Source: Neurospora intermedia (taxonomy: Eukaryota > Ascomycota > Sordariomycetes > Sordariales > Sordariaceae). From it: a DNA stretch of 64,000 nt. The notes under the pieces were generated by a model. The model saw only the letters and a program-made list of their open reading frames with translations, had not been told where the DNA came from and made no database searches. Below, piece by piece: positions 10,596 to 23,328 of this stretch (within the stretch, counting starts at the first letter, position 1; every line of letters begins with the position of its first letter). Location of the stretch: contig BTPP01000004.1 of NCBI GenBank assembly GCA_037102815.1, positions 1,798,001 to 1,862,000 of the forward strand. Direction: 5' to 3'. The translations under genes were made by a program, and so were the position numbers.

Positions 10596-13500
10596 ATGGC
10601 TTCGTTTGGACACGCGGTGCCGGCGGCTGCCCCGAGGCCCGGTCCGTATGGAGCAGCGTACGGGGCCCCCGTGGCGGTCAGCGCCCCTGCCGCCCCAGCA
10701 GGCACCTTTGCGCCCGGCACCAAGATCCAATGCGGCTCCCACCGAGTTGTCATCCAAAAGTATCTTTCCGAAGGCGGCTTCGCACATGTCTATCTGGTCA
10801 AGCTGCCGGCGGCGGTCAATGGCACCGACCTGGCCGTGCTCAAGAGGGTCGCCGTGCCGGACAAGGAGGCCCTCCGCGGCATGCGCACCGAGGTCGAGAC
10901 CATGAAGCGCCTTAAGGGCCACAAGGCCATTGTCACCTACATCGATTCGCATGCCTCTGAGATGCGTGGCACTGGCGGCTACGAGGTCTTTCTCCTGATG
11001 GAATACTGCAACGGCGGCGGTCTTATCGACTTCATGAACACCCGCTTGCAGCACCGTCTGACCGAGCCCGAAATCCTCAACATTTTCTCGGACGTTGCTG
11101 AAGGTGTTGCTTGCATGCATTACCTCAAGCCGCCACTGCTGCACCGCGACCTGAAGGTTGAGAACGTGCTCATCAACATGGTAGGCAGTGTCAGGAAGTT
11201 CAAGCTATGCGACTTTGGCTCGGCCGCCCCGCCTCGCCCAGCCCCGACCACCGTTACAGAGTGCCGCCTTGTGGACGAAGACATCCAAAAGCATACGACG
11301 ATGCAGTACAGGAGTCCTGAAATGGTCGACGTATACCGCAAACAACCCATCGACGAGAAATCAGACATCTGGGCGCTGGGCGTCCTACTCTACAAGCTGT
11401 GCTATTATACCACACCGTTCGAAGAAGGAGGGACCTTGGCGATTCTGAATGCCAGCTACAAGTTCCATACCTACCCTGTTTTCTCTGACCGGTTGAAGAA
11501 GCTCATCGGTAAGCATCCCGTGGCCGCCTGTTCTTGGACCTAGCACTCATCCGTTTCCAGCCTGGATGCTACAGGAGAATCAACAAGCCCGGCCAAACAT
11601 CTATCAGGTGCTCCGCGAAGCTTGCGCAATGCAAGGGAAGGAGCCTCCTGTCAAAGACGCAAGTGTTCCTGGTACCTTCTGAGTGTGCTTTCGTCCGGCA
11701 ACTAACCTCTGTACAGATCTACACGGGGACGCATGTCGACACGAGGAAACGCGAACACTCACTGAGTCAGGCTAGGTCTCCCCCAGTCGTTGGCGCTGTA
11801 TTTGCAGCCCCGGTAGTCCAACAACAGGTTATTCCCGAAGTCGAGCGGATGCGACGAGGAAGGCTCCCTGCCCCGTCTCAACCAGCATCCCAACCGACAA
11901 CACCCAGTCCCGGGCCCGGGAAAGTCACAAATGGTGACCCATTTGCTGCACTTGATACCAAGCTTCCACTGAAGAATGCCGACGAGCTATCGAATAAGTT
12001 TCCGACGCTGGATCAGTTTTCTCTTCTACATGATAAGGGGACCAAGTTTGACTTTGACAGTGGTGTCCCTCAACCCCCACAAAAGGACATTTCGCAAAGG
12101 GTAGCTGAAAGACTAGCGGACGAGGTATTCAAGGTCAAACCGTCACCGTCTTCGACGCCTGGGCCGATGAGCCAACGGATATCGCTTGATCTGAACAAGG
12201 GAAATCCGTACGCGGCTGCTATGGAGTCTCAGCGCATATCACCATCCGTCAACCCGGCCTCCACGCTCCCGAGGCAAGGTGAGCCAAGCCGTGCTTCAAC
12301 CATGATCTCAAATATACCCGAACTCAAAGCGATCTCTTCGCCGAATGCGCAAAGTCCGTTCCAGACTCCTCCACCAACTAGGCCTAAGATGGTTTCGACT
12401 GGAACCATGACCGAATCACCGCCGCCGGTATATCGTTTCCCACCAGCAGAGCATGACCGGGCGGCTAGTGTACCCCGGCAGCAAGAGACTGGTTCTACGT
12501 CGTTCACACGCGCTGCCACAACGGTGTTATTATCCCCTGGAGCCGCCGGATCGCCAAACGCTACATTGCAAGGGCAAATGCACACTGCGCAAGCGCACCA
12601 CCCCAGGTCCTCGAGACCGTCACTCGAAGGTGGCCGCCCAAGCTTCGATGCCTTTGACTTGCCGACAAGATCCAAAGAGCCGGAGAGCAGTTCATCCCGG
12701 TCACGACCTGCCAGTATCTATCTTGAATCAGACCTGACCTACTTGCGTGAAAAAGAGGCGGCTGCAAAACCACTGCACTCGCCGAGCCTTTCCGCGTCCA
12801 GATTCTCTCTGGACAAGGGTCCACCTTCGCCAAAGCTGGAGGAGGAGCGCAACATTCGGTCCAGCGTCGAATTTCTGCGCTCAATGGAGGATGCCGATAC
12901 TAAGAAGAAAGACAAGGGTACCAAGCATCATTCTAAGCGCTCAAGCTTGAGCTCCCTTAGTGCCGGTACCAAGAACCTCTTTGCTGGAAAATTCGGAGAT
13001 GCATTCAAGAGGTTTGAAGGTGGCACAAATAACAGCGGACCTCCGAGGTCGCCATCTCCTCTGAAGGATGTCGATGCAGAAGTCGACCGTTTCAATAAGT
13101 TGACACCGATTGCGGGATCCGAGGTAAATGACGACAGGAGTGATGATGGCCGGCGATTTGAAGACGATCACATAGACGAGATGACTCCCGAAATGCGTCG
13201 GGAGGAAGAAGCACGCATGTTGGCAGCAGAAGAAGCTCGTGTCGCTGCTGCGCAGGCCGAATATCGTGCTCGCGTTGCACAGCGCACCGGTACGGGTTCG
13301 GCAACGGGCCCGACACCGCTGCCCAAGAGCATTGGCGGTGTCCCTCGCGCTGTGTCTATTCAGAACAAGGTCCAAAGTCTCCTGGATGAGAGCAGCCGTT
13401 CGGCGCCAGTGTCAAGGACAGCTCACGGCTATGGCCACTATACCGATGCCGATGCCGGTGGGCCTCGTGGCTCGACTGACAGTCTTGGAGATTCGCGGCC

Positions 13501-14032
13501 CGCGGTTGCAAAGAAGCCCATCGCCATTACCGGACAGCCCGTGTCCGGATCTTTACCGCGACCCCCGACCTCATCCGGCATGTCCAGTATGGAGCAAACT
13601 ATGACTGGTCGCGCCTCCATAACCGTGACGGGGGGGAAACCGGCCGCACCTCCGAAACCCACGCGACTTACCGCAAACTTAACAGCCGGCGGTGGAGCTG
13701 GCTCGCCGCCCAGACAGTCCTACAGCACCAGCACGATAAGCCTGCACAGACAACTGGGGCCCGGGACCCCCTCGAGCTCATTAATAGACAGTGATAGAAG
13801 CGACAGCATCGGAGCGAGAGCGGGAGGAGACTACAGCAGAACAAGCAGAGAAGCGCTGGTCGCCGTCGAGGGTTTGCCCGGGCAAGATTCCCCCATGCTA
13901 CTGCAGATGTCGGCGTCCGAGAAGGATGATTATATCAAGGACTTTCAAAAGCGGTTTCCTAGCCTTACGAGTATAGAGATGGTCGAGACGGATGTGGGAG
14001 CTAGGTCTGGAACCAGGGGTGATGGTGAATGA
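10596..14032 (+). CDS. Ark1/Prk1/Akl1-type (NAK family) Ser/Thr protein kinase
   Basis: Exons are 10596-11508, 11561-11658 and 11717-14032, giving 1108 aa. Intron 1 is GTAAGC..CAG; intron 2 starts with GC (GCAAGT..CAG). The catalytic domain spans about residues 45-335. It shows the glycine loop LSEGGFAHVYLV (57-68), ATP lysine K83 in AVLKRV, HRDLKVEN with D185 as catalytic base, and DFG at 206-208. LSEGGFAHVYLV plus HRDLKxENVL is characteristic of the Numb-associated kinases (yeast Ark1, Prk1, Akl1; animal AAK1). The remaining 770 residues are Ser/Pro-rich, with short acidic and coiled stretches (EEEARMLAAEEARVAAAQAE). The family phosphorylates endocytic coat proteins of the Pan1/Sla1/Ent type at cortical actin patches. 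It converges on the ECL1 gene across a 3.2 kb gap. Confidence 0.9.
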
Positions 14033-15247
14033 GATGTTGCCCGTTAAGGATCGCCGGTGCCGCTGGTGAAGGAAAGAAAGGGGACTGATAATGTCGAGCG
14101 ACAATTACACACCGTCATGAAGCGTCGTTGAATGCGCTGCTGTTTGCCTGTTCTTGTTGATGTTGTGACACTTTACAAGTTAGAGAAGGAGTGATGATGT
14201 AACGCGCTTTTCCGCAAGACAGTTATGCCCTTTGTTGAACAGGCATGCGCGCACACACATGCCATCTATAGGCACAACTATATCTATCGATCCATTAGTA
14301 CCATATTCATAATTTCAATGCACATAGACAACACACTCCTGAAGCGGGATCGAAGTTTTAGCAAGAAATCAGGTTCACCGTCGATATTCGGGTGACAAAT
14401 GGCGTTCTATCCTCAGAGGTAATCTTGCACTCTCATTTGCATTCATCCACTCATCCATCCTTCCTCCATCTATCCAACACTGTCACTGCCCCTCTTCCCT
14501 CCTCTTCCCTCGCTAGACCCCCCTCCCTCGCCTCCTAGGGACACACACCATATCTATGTGACCTTCTGATCGAAATTGCAACCCTCTATCTTTCTCTGTC
14601 ACGCTAACACCACCGCACTACATCGCACTGGTTGGTTATCTCATAGACTATATCATCACCATTTAAGTTCCAAGTATACGGTGTAACTAGCGACCGAGGG
14701 AGGGTGGGAGGGTATCGTATCCGATCCGTTATATATCTCTCACACATCTGTTCATTATTTCGTCATCATCTATGGCTGTGCCTCGAACTCCTCCTCCATT
14801 CGTGAATGACCTATCACGGCGCTTAGTTTTTATTTTTCCATTGTTATTTTTTCTACCCTTTCCCCTCAATGTCTGTCTTTGGGTACACGTATAAGCAGGA
14901 ATTTTCGCCACCACTAGGTTTTCTATATCACATCACATCACATCACAACAAACCGAACCAACTTGACTTCTCTAAGTATGGTCATCACTTAACTGAACTG
15001 TAGTATGTTATGTATCTGCGCCACACACACACACTGAGCCGAGTTTCTTTTTTCTTTTGGTCACATGCTAACTAACGGTGGTCACAACGGTCAAAAAGCC
15101 ACAGCCGGTTTGGTTTGGGCACATTGCACCCACACTAGGTACTACATACTTAAACCTATATTGGTACCAATATTCAAGAGTCTCAAGTTTCTTGCCCAAG
15201 ATAAGAAGATAGATTGCTCGATCCAGGCTGACTGACCACAATACTGC

Positions 15248-15307
15248 ATACCTACCTAGAATCCTACGTGCGCCCGTAGGTAGGTATTATGATGCCTAGG
15301 TACCTAG
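15248..15307. repeat. Inverted repeat and perfect palindrome
   Basis: ATACCTACCTA at 15248-15258 is the exact reverse complement of TAGGTAGGTAT at 15277-15287. Inside it, CCTACG (15263-15268) can pair instead with CGTAGG (15275-15280), so two alternative hairpins compete. Just downstream, CTAGGTACCTAG (15296-15307) is a perfect 12-bp palindrome. Confidence 0.85.
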
Positions 15308-15391
15308 TGAAGAGAAGATAAGGAAGTAAATGTGTACATACCCTCACACCTAACTATCGACCGGGCAGGCAGACTCGAGTCGGCAGAGTAG

Positions 15392-15430
15392 GTAGGTAGG
15401 TAGGTAGACCACAGTTGCAGGACTGACTGA

Positions 15431-15468
<38 letters not shown>

Positions 15469-15534
15469 TGCGGCCGTTGAGTGCTCACTCAGTCAGTCAA
15501 TCCCCGGCCGGCGAGTTCGAACCAGTCAGTCAGT
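15392..15534. repeat. Tetranucleotide arrays GTAG / GACT / GGCT with an inverted repeat
   Basis: A GTAG array (about 15387-15407) is followed by GACT repeats (15421-15436), then eight exact GGCT units (15437-15468). ACTGACTGACTGG at 15426-15438 is the exact reverse complement of CCAGTCAGTCAGT at 15522-15534, giving a 13-bp stem. Confidence 0.85.
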
Positions 15535-15702
15535 GTCCATGGATGGCCACAGTAAGGAAGCTCAGTAAATGATATCGATGCATCGCATAAGGATTTTTCT
15601 TCAGATGATGGCTGAGATAAGGTCTGAAAGATGTCCTCTTATGATAGGATCTTAGGGCCGAACGGGGTAGGGCGGGGACTTAGAATTGTAGGTAGTGACA
15701 GC

Positions 15703-15764
15703 AATCCCGTCCGGAGCGCTCACTCACTCACTCACTCACTCACTGTCCCGCTCCGTCCGGGATT
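15703..15764. repeat. Hairpin with a (CACT)6 loop
   Basis: The 16-base arms at 15703-15718 and 15749-15764 are reverse complements at all but about two or three positions. They enclose six exact CACT units at 15721-15744. Confidence 0.8.
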
Positions 15765-17217
15765 AAATCGGGGGTGTTGAACCGAGTGGATCAACCTCCC
15801 TCCGATCATTCGCGCGGAGGTGGCATCCGACTGCGTAGTGTATGTATGTATATATGTATGTGTGTATGTGTCCAATTCGTCGTGTCCCACACCCATTTCA
15901 TAACTTTTGTGTTGGTTAGGTTGTTGCGGTAATCCGTTGTGGAGTCAACTCGGGGCGGGGCCGGGGGTCGTTGGGCCGCTGCCCTGGTGAGGGGAGGGGG
16001 GCGGGGGCGGCGGGTGGTCGGACTCGGAGCGGTTTGGCTTTTGACCGGAGTTACGGAGGAAAGAGCCAGGTCGGGAATAGCGTCAAACACTGACCACAGC
16101 CGGACTGGCTCACGGGCGTACGTCTAACAAACAAGTATGGGGTATGGGGTAGTCTAGACCTTCTTGGGTATTGGCGCCGTCGTTTCGCTGCCGAGAATTC
16201 ACTACAAAAGTCACCACCTCCACAATCCACATTGTCTCGGTGAAATTCCAACAGATGTGGATTATTTTTTGGTTGGCTTGTCCCAGATGACATCAAGGTT
16301 TGGGGGTTGGGTATGGGGTTAGGATGGAGATGATAATGCCACAACAAGGCTATTCCTGGGGCAAATTAGTTAGTAGACAGTCATAGAGCTACTGTGGGAA
16401 ATGTTTTCCAAGAAATCGTCAAGCGCTTTGACAGTCTTGGAACTATTGACATACGTAAGACAATAGTTTTGGACCGGTGAATCAAAAACTGCTATGAAGT
16501 GCCGCCAACCGTCGAACCGAGGACAGCCGAATACCCGGGGCTGGTAGTTGTTGGAGCCATGGATAAGCATGTACGAAAGGAGAGTTTTTAGATAGCATCA
16601 TCAGGTGAAAATCTGAAGACAAAGATGACCTCCATCCGTCCAGAACCATGATTACGTGCCTGCTTATAGAGAGGTATACAGACGTCCCGATTTGTTGTGT
16701 TCTATGAATGACCTGCTTATATAATACATATAGCTGATGAAAATGATGATCAAAGAACACAAAAAAGTGGCATCAACATTAAATGAAAATTGATATACAA
16801 TGCTTTTTATCAATATCTCTGCTTTTGCGTGATCGCCGCCGCCGCCCGTGAGAGCTGGTAAGAGATTGAGTGGGATGTTCTCTCTCCTCTGTTTCTTAAG
16901 AGTTCCGCCTGCCTGACTGTCCTGTCCTGTCGTAAAAACTTTTTGTTCCAATTCCAAAAATCCCAAAAATACGCCACCCCAGATGAGCAAATACTCCCAA
17001 TGTTGAGGCAATCAATGCAAAGAAGCGCCGAACGATATCCAACCCGGCCAAAACAACCCCGGTTTTTAGTGTGCCCATGCCCAAATCTGGTATGCCAATG
17101 ACACGCAGGTAACCAGTAAGATGCTCAATAACAATAAAAGTGATGTTGCAGAAAAGAAAAGAAAAGTGTGCTTTTGTCGGAAGCAATAAGAGAAGCAGAA
17201 GAAGCAAACAATGACTG

Positions 17218-18130
17218 TTACCTCCCTACCAAGGGGGTAACAAGCTCAATGCTCTTCGGCCTCGAGTAGATCCCTGGCCTGCGGCTTGGTAGCGGTCGGT
17301 CATTATACACATCTCCCGCACCGCCATAGTAGTGGCCCTCATACGTAGAGGAGAAAAACCCGGACTGCTGGTTCGAGTACGAGTTGTTGGGGCTGGCGGC
17401 CGAGCTGCGGTTGGAGAAAGGCCAAACGTTCCCGTGGTAGCTGCCTCCAGGCGGCGGAGAGGGAGGGCTGGCTGGCCTGCTGCCATAAAGGGAAGATTTG
17501 AGGGCATTGATGGCTGAGGACTGGCCGGTTCCCGGGGTGGTAGGTGGGGAGACATATGTTGAGTTGGGACGCGATGGAGATGCGCGGGGGATGATGTCTC
17601 GCGGCTCTGAGGAAGCCGAGTAGAAAGGGTAGTAAGTAGGAGCGTTCGACCCGATCCAGCTGCGAGATGAGGATGAAGAGGCACCGAAACCTTCTTGGTC
17701 GCTTAAGCGGCAGCTAATGACTTGGGGTTAGTCCTTGAAATTCAGCAAATTGGTTTGGGGGCGGCTGTTGGAACTTACTCCTTGGAGCAATAGAGGGATT
17801 GGTCGTGATCGGGGATAAACTGCTTCTCGCAAGACATGCTATAAGACTGCGTGTCAGCACAGAGCACGACCCTGGAAGGTTATACAAAGAGGTAAAAGAG
17901 CAGGCGAGGATAACATACCAGAACTGGGGAAAGCTTTCCCGCTCCTCCTCAAACCAACGCTCTTCTTCCATTTGCCTCTCACGATCCCTCATGTTCCTGC
18001 CCAGCTTCTGGGAGGTTTGAGGGGTTGTGGTTCTCCTTGTCAGAGCAGGTCGGGTCGAAGGAGCTTTTCGGACGTCGGTCATCGAAGTGTTGCCAGAAGC
18101 ATGCCCGGACCTTCGGCGTTGGTGATGCAT
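17218..18130 (-). CDS. Ecl1-type life-span regulatory factor (zinc-binding)
   Basis: Exons are 18130-17919, 17838-17779 and 17713-17218. Introns are 80 and 65 bp (GTATGT..TAG, GTAAGT..TAG). The product is 255 aa. A basic N-terminus and an acidic helix (RQMEEERWFEEERESFPQF) lead into the signature C71-x2-C74-x13-C88-x3-C92 (CMSCEKQF...LYCSKDCR), split across all three exons. This matches the small zinc-binding motif of the Ecl1/2/3 family, which extends chronological life span in fission yeast on nutrient or zinc limitation. The rest is Ser/Pro/Tyr-rich and ends RPKSIELVTPLVGR, a tail I associate with this fungal family. It probably acts in nuclear signalling or transcription. More than 10 kb of gene-free DNA lies upstream. 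Exon 3 has no internal in-frame ATG start and was found by splicing. Confidence 0.85.
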
Positions 18131-21100
18131 GGAGGCGGTTGTGTGTGATTGGTGGGGGGTTTAAGAGTGAGTGAGGTGAGCCCGAGGAAGTGCCAGGGGT
18201 TCACTGGGTTGGCTTGTTCTGCTCAGGTCCCTTGGCAGCGCAATGTGGTTTGGTGATGAGATGCGGGGTCTTCCCAAGAGGAGAAGTCTTGAAGTTGAAA
18301 GAAGCTGGGGATCCCTGGAAGGCGGGAGGAGTCAAGGGTAATTCAAGAGTTTTGTTGTCCAGCAAGCCCACAAACTACCATTCGTGGAATGACGAATCCG
18401 TGCAAGTAGATATCGTATTGGGTGGCAAATACAGAAGCTGCAGGAAGACAATTTTCTTGCTCGTGCTTGTTTGTTGTTCCTGGCGCTGTCGTGGGACTGG
18501 AGAGTCTGTGAGGGAAAGTGCGCAAACCGATAGCTTCAACGAACGACTTCGGGAGACCAAGCGAGGGTGGTGGTAGTGATGGTAGTGGTGGTGGCGGTGG
18601 TGGTGTTAGACAAGCGAGTAGGACGGAAGGGGGACAAGGTGGTAAATGGACCGGCTATTAAACCCGTAAGGTGTAACAGGTGCAGGTCAGTTGCTTTATA
18701 TGCAAGTCGGCGTCAAGTCGCGATGGGGTTGCGCTAGTGACCGGTTTGTTTCTCCAGATCACAGTCCAGGAAACAGCTTTGCACGGTTTTGCGGGGCCCC
18801 GGATTGTGCGAGTGAGCTACTGTTGACTTGTTTATGTACTGCCCGAGGTGGAGATGGAGGCTGTAACTTGGTGTTTCGCTTTTCTGGGTCGACAAGTGGG
18901 TAGAACAGGACGGCCGGTGGTGACACAGATGAGGGGCGTCGACACACGGTGTTGAGTGTTTCGTTCGGGATTTAGTTGCGGGTACGCTGTGTCGTTCGAG
19001 AACAAGGTTGGGCAGCCCGACTTCTATGTACAAGTTTGTAATGTTGTCTTGGGTTCGGCTGGCAGAGATTATGTTTGGGCGGACGTCAGTTGGCGTCTGT
19101 GGATGTAACCGTTGGATAGGTATGGAGTTGGGTTGACAAGCTACTAGTGTAGTGTAGAGCGAATGTGGTGAGGTGAGGTAGCTACACAGTGTATGTAGGT
19201 TGTCTTTGATGCTGCCGTAACCGTTGGCTGCTGCAATGCTGACGGGATGGATTTGATTTTTGAGCGGAAGGGATCTTGGGGCGAGGAACTGGCGGACGTC
19301 TTATAATAAGAAAATGAGAGAGCAAGTGAGTGTACTTGGGGCGTGGTGTAGGTTCTATGTAAAGGAGGCCAGGTGCCTGGTTATCTGCGCAAGGATGACT
19401 CTTTACTAGGTTGTCACTGAGCCAGACCTTCCTTTGTAGCCTGTATCTAGGTGTCTGCCCCTGTCGGTCCCCTTTTGGCCCTTTTCCATGTTCCTTCTTT
19501 TTTTTTCGTCGGTGGTCTGGATGGAGTCCTGCCCGAGAACGGAGATCAGCAGGGCTGGGATGTGGGCCAATCGTCTTTCACGGATGCTTAAACGTGTACA
19601 GTGTACAAATATGACTATCGGCATGAAGCACTCTCCATTATCTGGCCCGTCGTATCTCCCCATCTCCAGCAGTTTAATTTTTTGATTTTTTTTCATTTTT
19701 CCCCAAAGATTTTATCACCTGAACTTAGCGCCAAGGGTGCTAGTTCGATCGATTGGCCTCGTGTCTCGCCTATAGTAGTAAGTGGTCAGTCACTCGGTGG
19801 AGTAAAGAGGATGAATAAAAGGAAAGCAGCGATCTGGACCGTTTAGAGAAGCCAGTTAGGTCCTCTGTATGGCGCTCGCTGTTCTTGTCGCTGCTTGGAG
19901 TGGTTGACTGCTTGCTGTAGCGATTCGTAAACCAAGTCCACAGGTCGTCATCGCCCCGGCGGTGCGCCTTGGACCAGCCCGGCTGGAAGGTAGGTGGGGG
20001 CCCAGTTTCGGTTGAAGCTTCCTCCTCAGTTGACGACAGAAGTGAGGGGGTGCCTGGGTGCTAGCACTGCACTTGCACGGCAGGGATTGTAGGGGGTTTC
20101 TGACACTGTGCTGACTGTTTTTAGTTGGAGGGGGAAGCGGAAGAGGGGCCGACAGCATTAACACCAGGAACAGGGCGCTTTGCTTCTGTCCATTTCACTC
20201 GAATTCTTTCCGCAATCTCCAAACTCTCCGCCCGTCATATTGGCATGGTACTAAAACTGAAAAATGAGCACCTCAGGAGTTTACCGACCCCGATGAAAGG
20301 GAAGGGTCCTGTCCCCGCCTGTTTTGTCATCAATAGCCGAGCCCTGCGGTTCCGCGCCCCTGTGACAAAAGGTGTGGGGTGATGGCGGAATCTGCGAATG
20401 GCACGGTTGGCAGACAGGCACCCGGATGGCCAATGTTGCCAGAATGTTGTGATATTTTTCCATTCAAGGTCCATCGGCTTCCCTCCTTCAGGATTCACAG
20501 GCTCCCATCTACTACATACATACATACATACACTACTACACTACACGTGTAGGCTGAATGGCACGGGGTCCCCGCAGCCCAGAGGCCGCAAAGGTGCTTC
20601 GGATGGCTCCGTGTCAACACTCCTACATACTTCAATCTTCACTCTGCTTGGTTCACCACTCTCCTACACTACCTTGTGGTAGCAAGCAGACTTGTTCCGC
20701 CATTCACGGGCAGCGTGCATTCAATCAACTCGGCCCTCGGGCTTATCGACGATCCTTCGTGTTTTAAGACATTCGCTGTTTTGGTGATCATCACAGGTCC
20801 ATCTCCCGTCTGGTCCGTTCAAAGAGTGGATTACAGTGACACTACGTACCTTAAACTTGGGTTCCAAGACCAAGAAGGTCCTCCAAATTTAGCCTTTGAG
20901 ACCGTGCACAGTGAGAACCTGAATGGCCAAAGTAGACAGCAAGGTGCTCCATCCCACCATGAACCCAACGAGAAGGAGCACACGCAATGAATGGATCACA
21001 ACGACCAGAGGACCTCTATCATTATCCCCCTCAAGTTGAGGTGATCACGAGCCATGGATTCTGGGGGGTTTCAAGCTCCTGTTCGTCGGCCTGGGCTTCT

Positions 21101-22316
21101 TCCACAGTGCTGAGGTATGATCTCCGTCATCACTCCTCCCGAAATGCCCGTCTTGATCAGCCATCCCCCACACAGGCACAGCCAGCCTTTCACCTTCTGG
21201 TCACCACCAAGACCACGCACGCAATGCTACACGTGTGTCGAGATGCTGATGTCGTCGCCCACATTCAGCCTCTTGTACGTGCTGCCCAATCCTTGCTTCT
21301 TTCTCACAGCCTCAACCTGACATTCAGTTCTTTTGGACACTCCACATAGTACACCCTCAAACGAGTCTCTAGACTAGGTACAGTATACATACCCTACTTT
21401 TTGGAATTCATCCCCGTCCCTGCTGACTGTCTACCGGTCTATTCGGCTGGGACAAATTGACTGATAAACGAGGTCTACAAACGGTCGTTTCCATCTCAAG
21501 GGATCCCGAATTAATATTTACTGCCAAGCGCCCGAGCAAATGATTCAAGCCATCGCGTCATCCGCATTCTGCGGGGAACAAGAGAGCACAGCATTGTGGC
21601 TTAATCAATGGCTATCTACCACTCTCAACTGCACGTGTAATTGTTGACTGCACTGTACATGATGGCAGGGTCTCACGACTCATTCAATACCTACTATTCC
21701 CTATCCATAATCCCGATGCCGCTCTCGCACCTCGCACAGAGCATCCACTGATAATGATAAGTTGCTTGACACCGACAAACTATTGTCGTGAGCACCAAGC
21801 AATGGTCATTGATAGCGCTCCTGTTGCTATCCATGTTGCTCGCAGTATTACATACACCAGTGACTGATTTCACACACACTCTCTCTTGCTTCCCCACGAC
21901 TCGCTGACGGGAAACTCCATCTGGAATCCACTTCACATACAGCGGAGTGGATGGAAGCCGGAGGTACGGTGTCAAGGTACCTTTCCTTTTGCGGAGAGCC
22001 GGACGCTGAAGAGCCTCCTTCCATCGATCGATCCCTTGTTCCCTTCTGGGCAAAAGCGAGCAAAACGGCGAGCGAGCAAAACTTCAGAAACCAAGCACTG
22101 CGTGTTCACGAAACATAGCGACCCAAAGTCCACTCTTTCGCACGCCCAATTCTCCAAATCTGCATTCCGACTTTGCCAGCACGCTCTGTCACAGGCGTCT
22201 GGAACCCAACGATGTCATCCTCACCCACTTGTTGATGCCACTTGGAACGGCCTCAGGTAGCCAGGTCCACTGCCCTCCGCAAACCAAGGCATTTCACTCG
22301 CAAGGAAGCAAAAAGT

Positions 22317-22336
22317 TTTTTTTTTTTTTTTTTTTT
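22317..22336 (+). repeat. Long poly-T tract
   Basis: About 20 consecutive T residues. A similar tract lies at about 23012-23032, roughly 700 bp away. No flanking duplication or ORF suggests a retroelement tail. Confidence 0.8.
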
Positions 22337-23328
22337 CTTCCCAGAGTTGCATCGGCGCCCGTGCGCTAGTGTCCCCAATTTGGGTACGACTACCGCCTAC
22401 CGCCCCTCTTTCGGTCGGCCAGCCCTGCGTTGCCCTGGCTGCCTGTGTGCCTTGCCAGCAAATGCCCACGGTGTGGTTACCGCGGCGCCTTTCCACTTTG
22501 GCGGTGTCGAGCCCACTGTCACGACAGCAAAACAGGCGTCAGGCCTGAACCGAAGGGAGAGGCTCCATCGCCCATGGCCCATGTTGTGGGGAGAGCTCCT
22601 TGCTGTTCAACAAGCTCTCACTAACCCCGGTCTACCCCACCTGTGCCAATGCCGCCTTTTCAAAGGACAGCCAGGAACGTTCCTCAGCTCCTGACGGCCC
22701 GGCTGCAGAGTTTGCGGTGCATGGCATGAAGATTGGGTGAGAGGCATTCTCCCAGATCGGACCAGACAGCGGGAATGGAGCCGAAGCATGTTTGGTGGTG
22801 CCATGCTGCCATGATCTTCCGGGGCACCAGTCCCGTCATCCGCCGGCCACAAGTCAGTCTTGCCAGGTCTGGATGGGCAAACACTGTAAAGTGTACCTAC
22901 AGTATCGTCCAAGTCTTCATGTTTTATTCCGCTTCGTTAATGCTTTCGGAAGGAGGGCGGAAGGCCGGAATTTGCCTCTTCAATATCGAGCCGTTTTCAG
23001 CCGACTAGAGTCTTTTTTTTTTTTTTTTTTTTTCCCCAACCGAAACACACCGTGATAGGGACCCGGCGGCGTGGGGGTCGCTCACGGGGGCTTTTTCAGG
23101 AGGTGGAATGTTCCAAAACACCGAGAGCACTTGCGGACCTTGACAACACACAGACAAACCCGCCCGGCCGACAGAGAAACCATCGTGACATCGTCAGGTT
23201 TCAGCGCCATCAAGATCCCATCCTGGGAGACACTGTAGAAAAAAATTTCTGCATCTGGTACCTGAAAGATCGAGACCATTGACATGGCCCATGCGTCCGA
23301 TACCATGGCTCATCGGCTTTTTTGTAGA

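Larger units (their letters stand above)
14033..17217. other. Intergenic region, 3.2 kb, rich in simple repeats and hairpins
   Basis: The 3' flanks of two convergent genes (kinase, ECL1). No ORF carries a recognisable domain. The middle (15240-15770) holds tetranucleotide arrays and several inverted repeats, listed separately. Bases 15838-15870 are a TATG/TGTA-rich microsatellite. The segment 16350-17200 is moderately AT-rich but has no clear gene. Confidence 0.6.

Noticed and set aside
10422-11144. 240-codon minus ORF opposite the NAK kinase
   Set aside because: Shadow of the kinase catalytic-domain exon, whose HRD, DFG and glycine-loop motifs are clear.
15496-15540. tRNA-like GAGTTCGAACC (B box) sequence
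   Set aside because: No A box, acceptor stem or anticodon arm can be drawn around it. It lies inside simple repeats.
22317-23032. Two long T tracts as retroelement tails
   Set aside because: No reverse transcriptase or endonuclease ORF, and no target-site duplication was seen.
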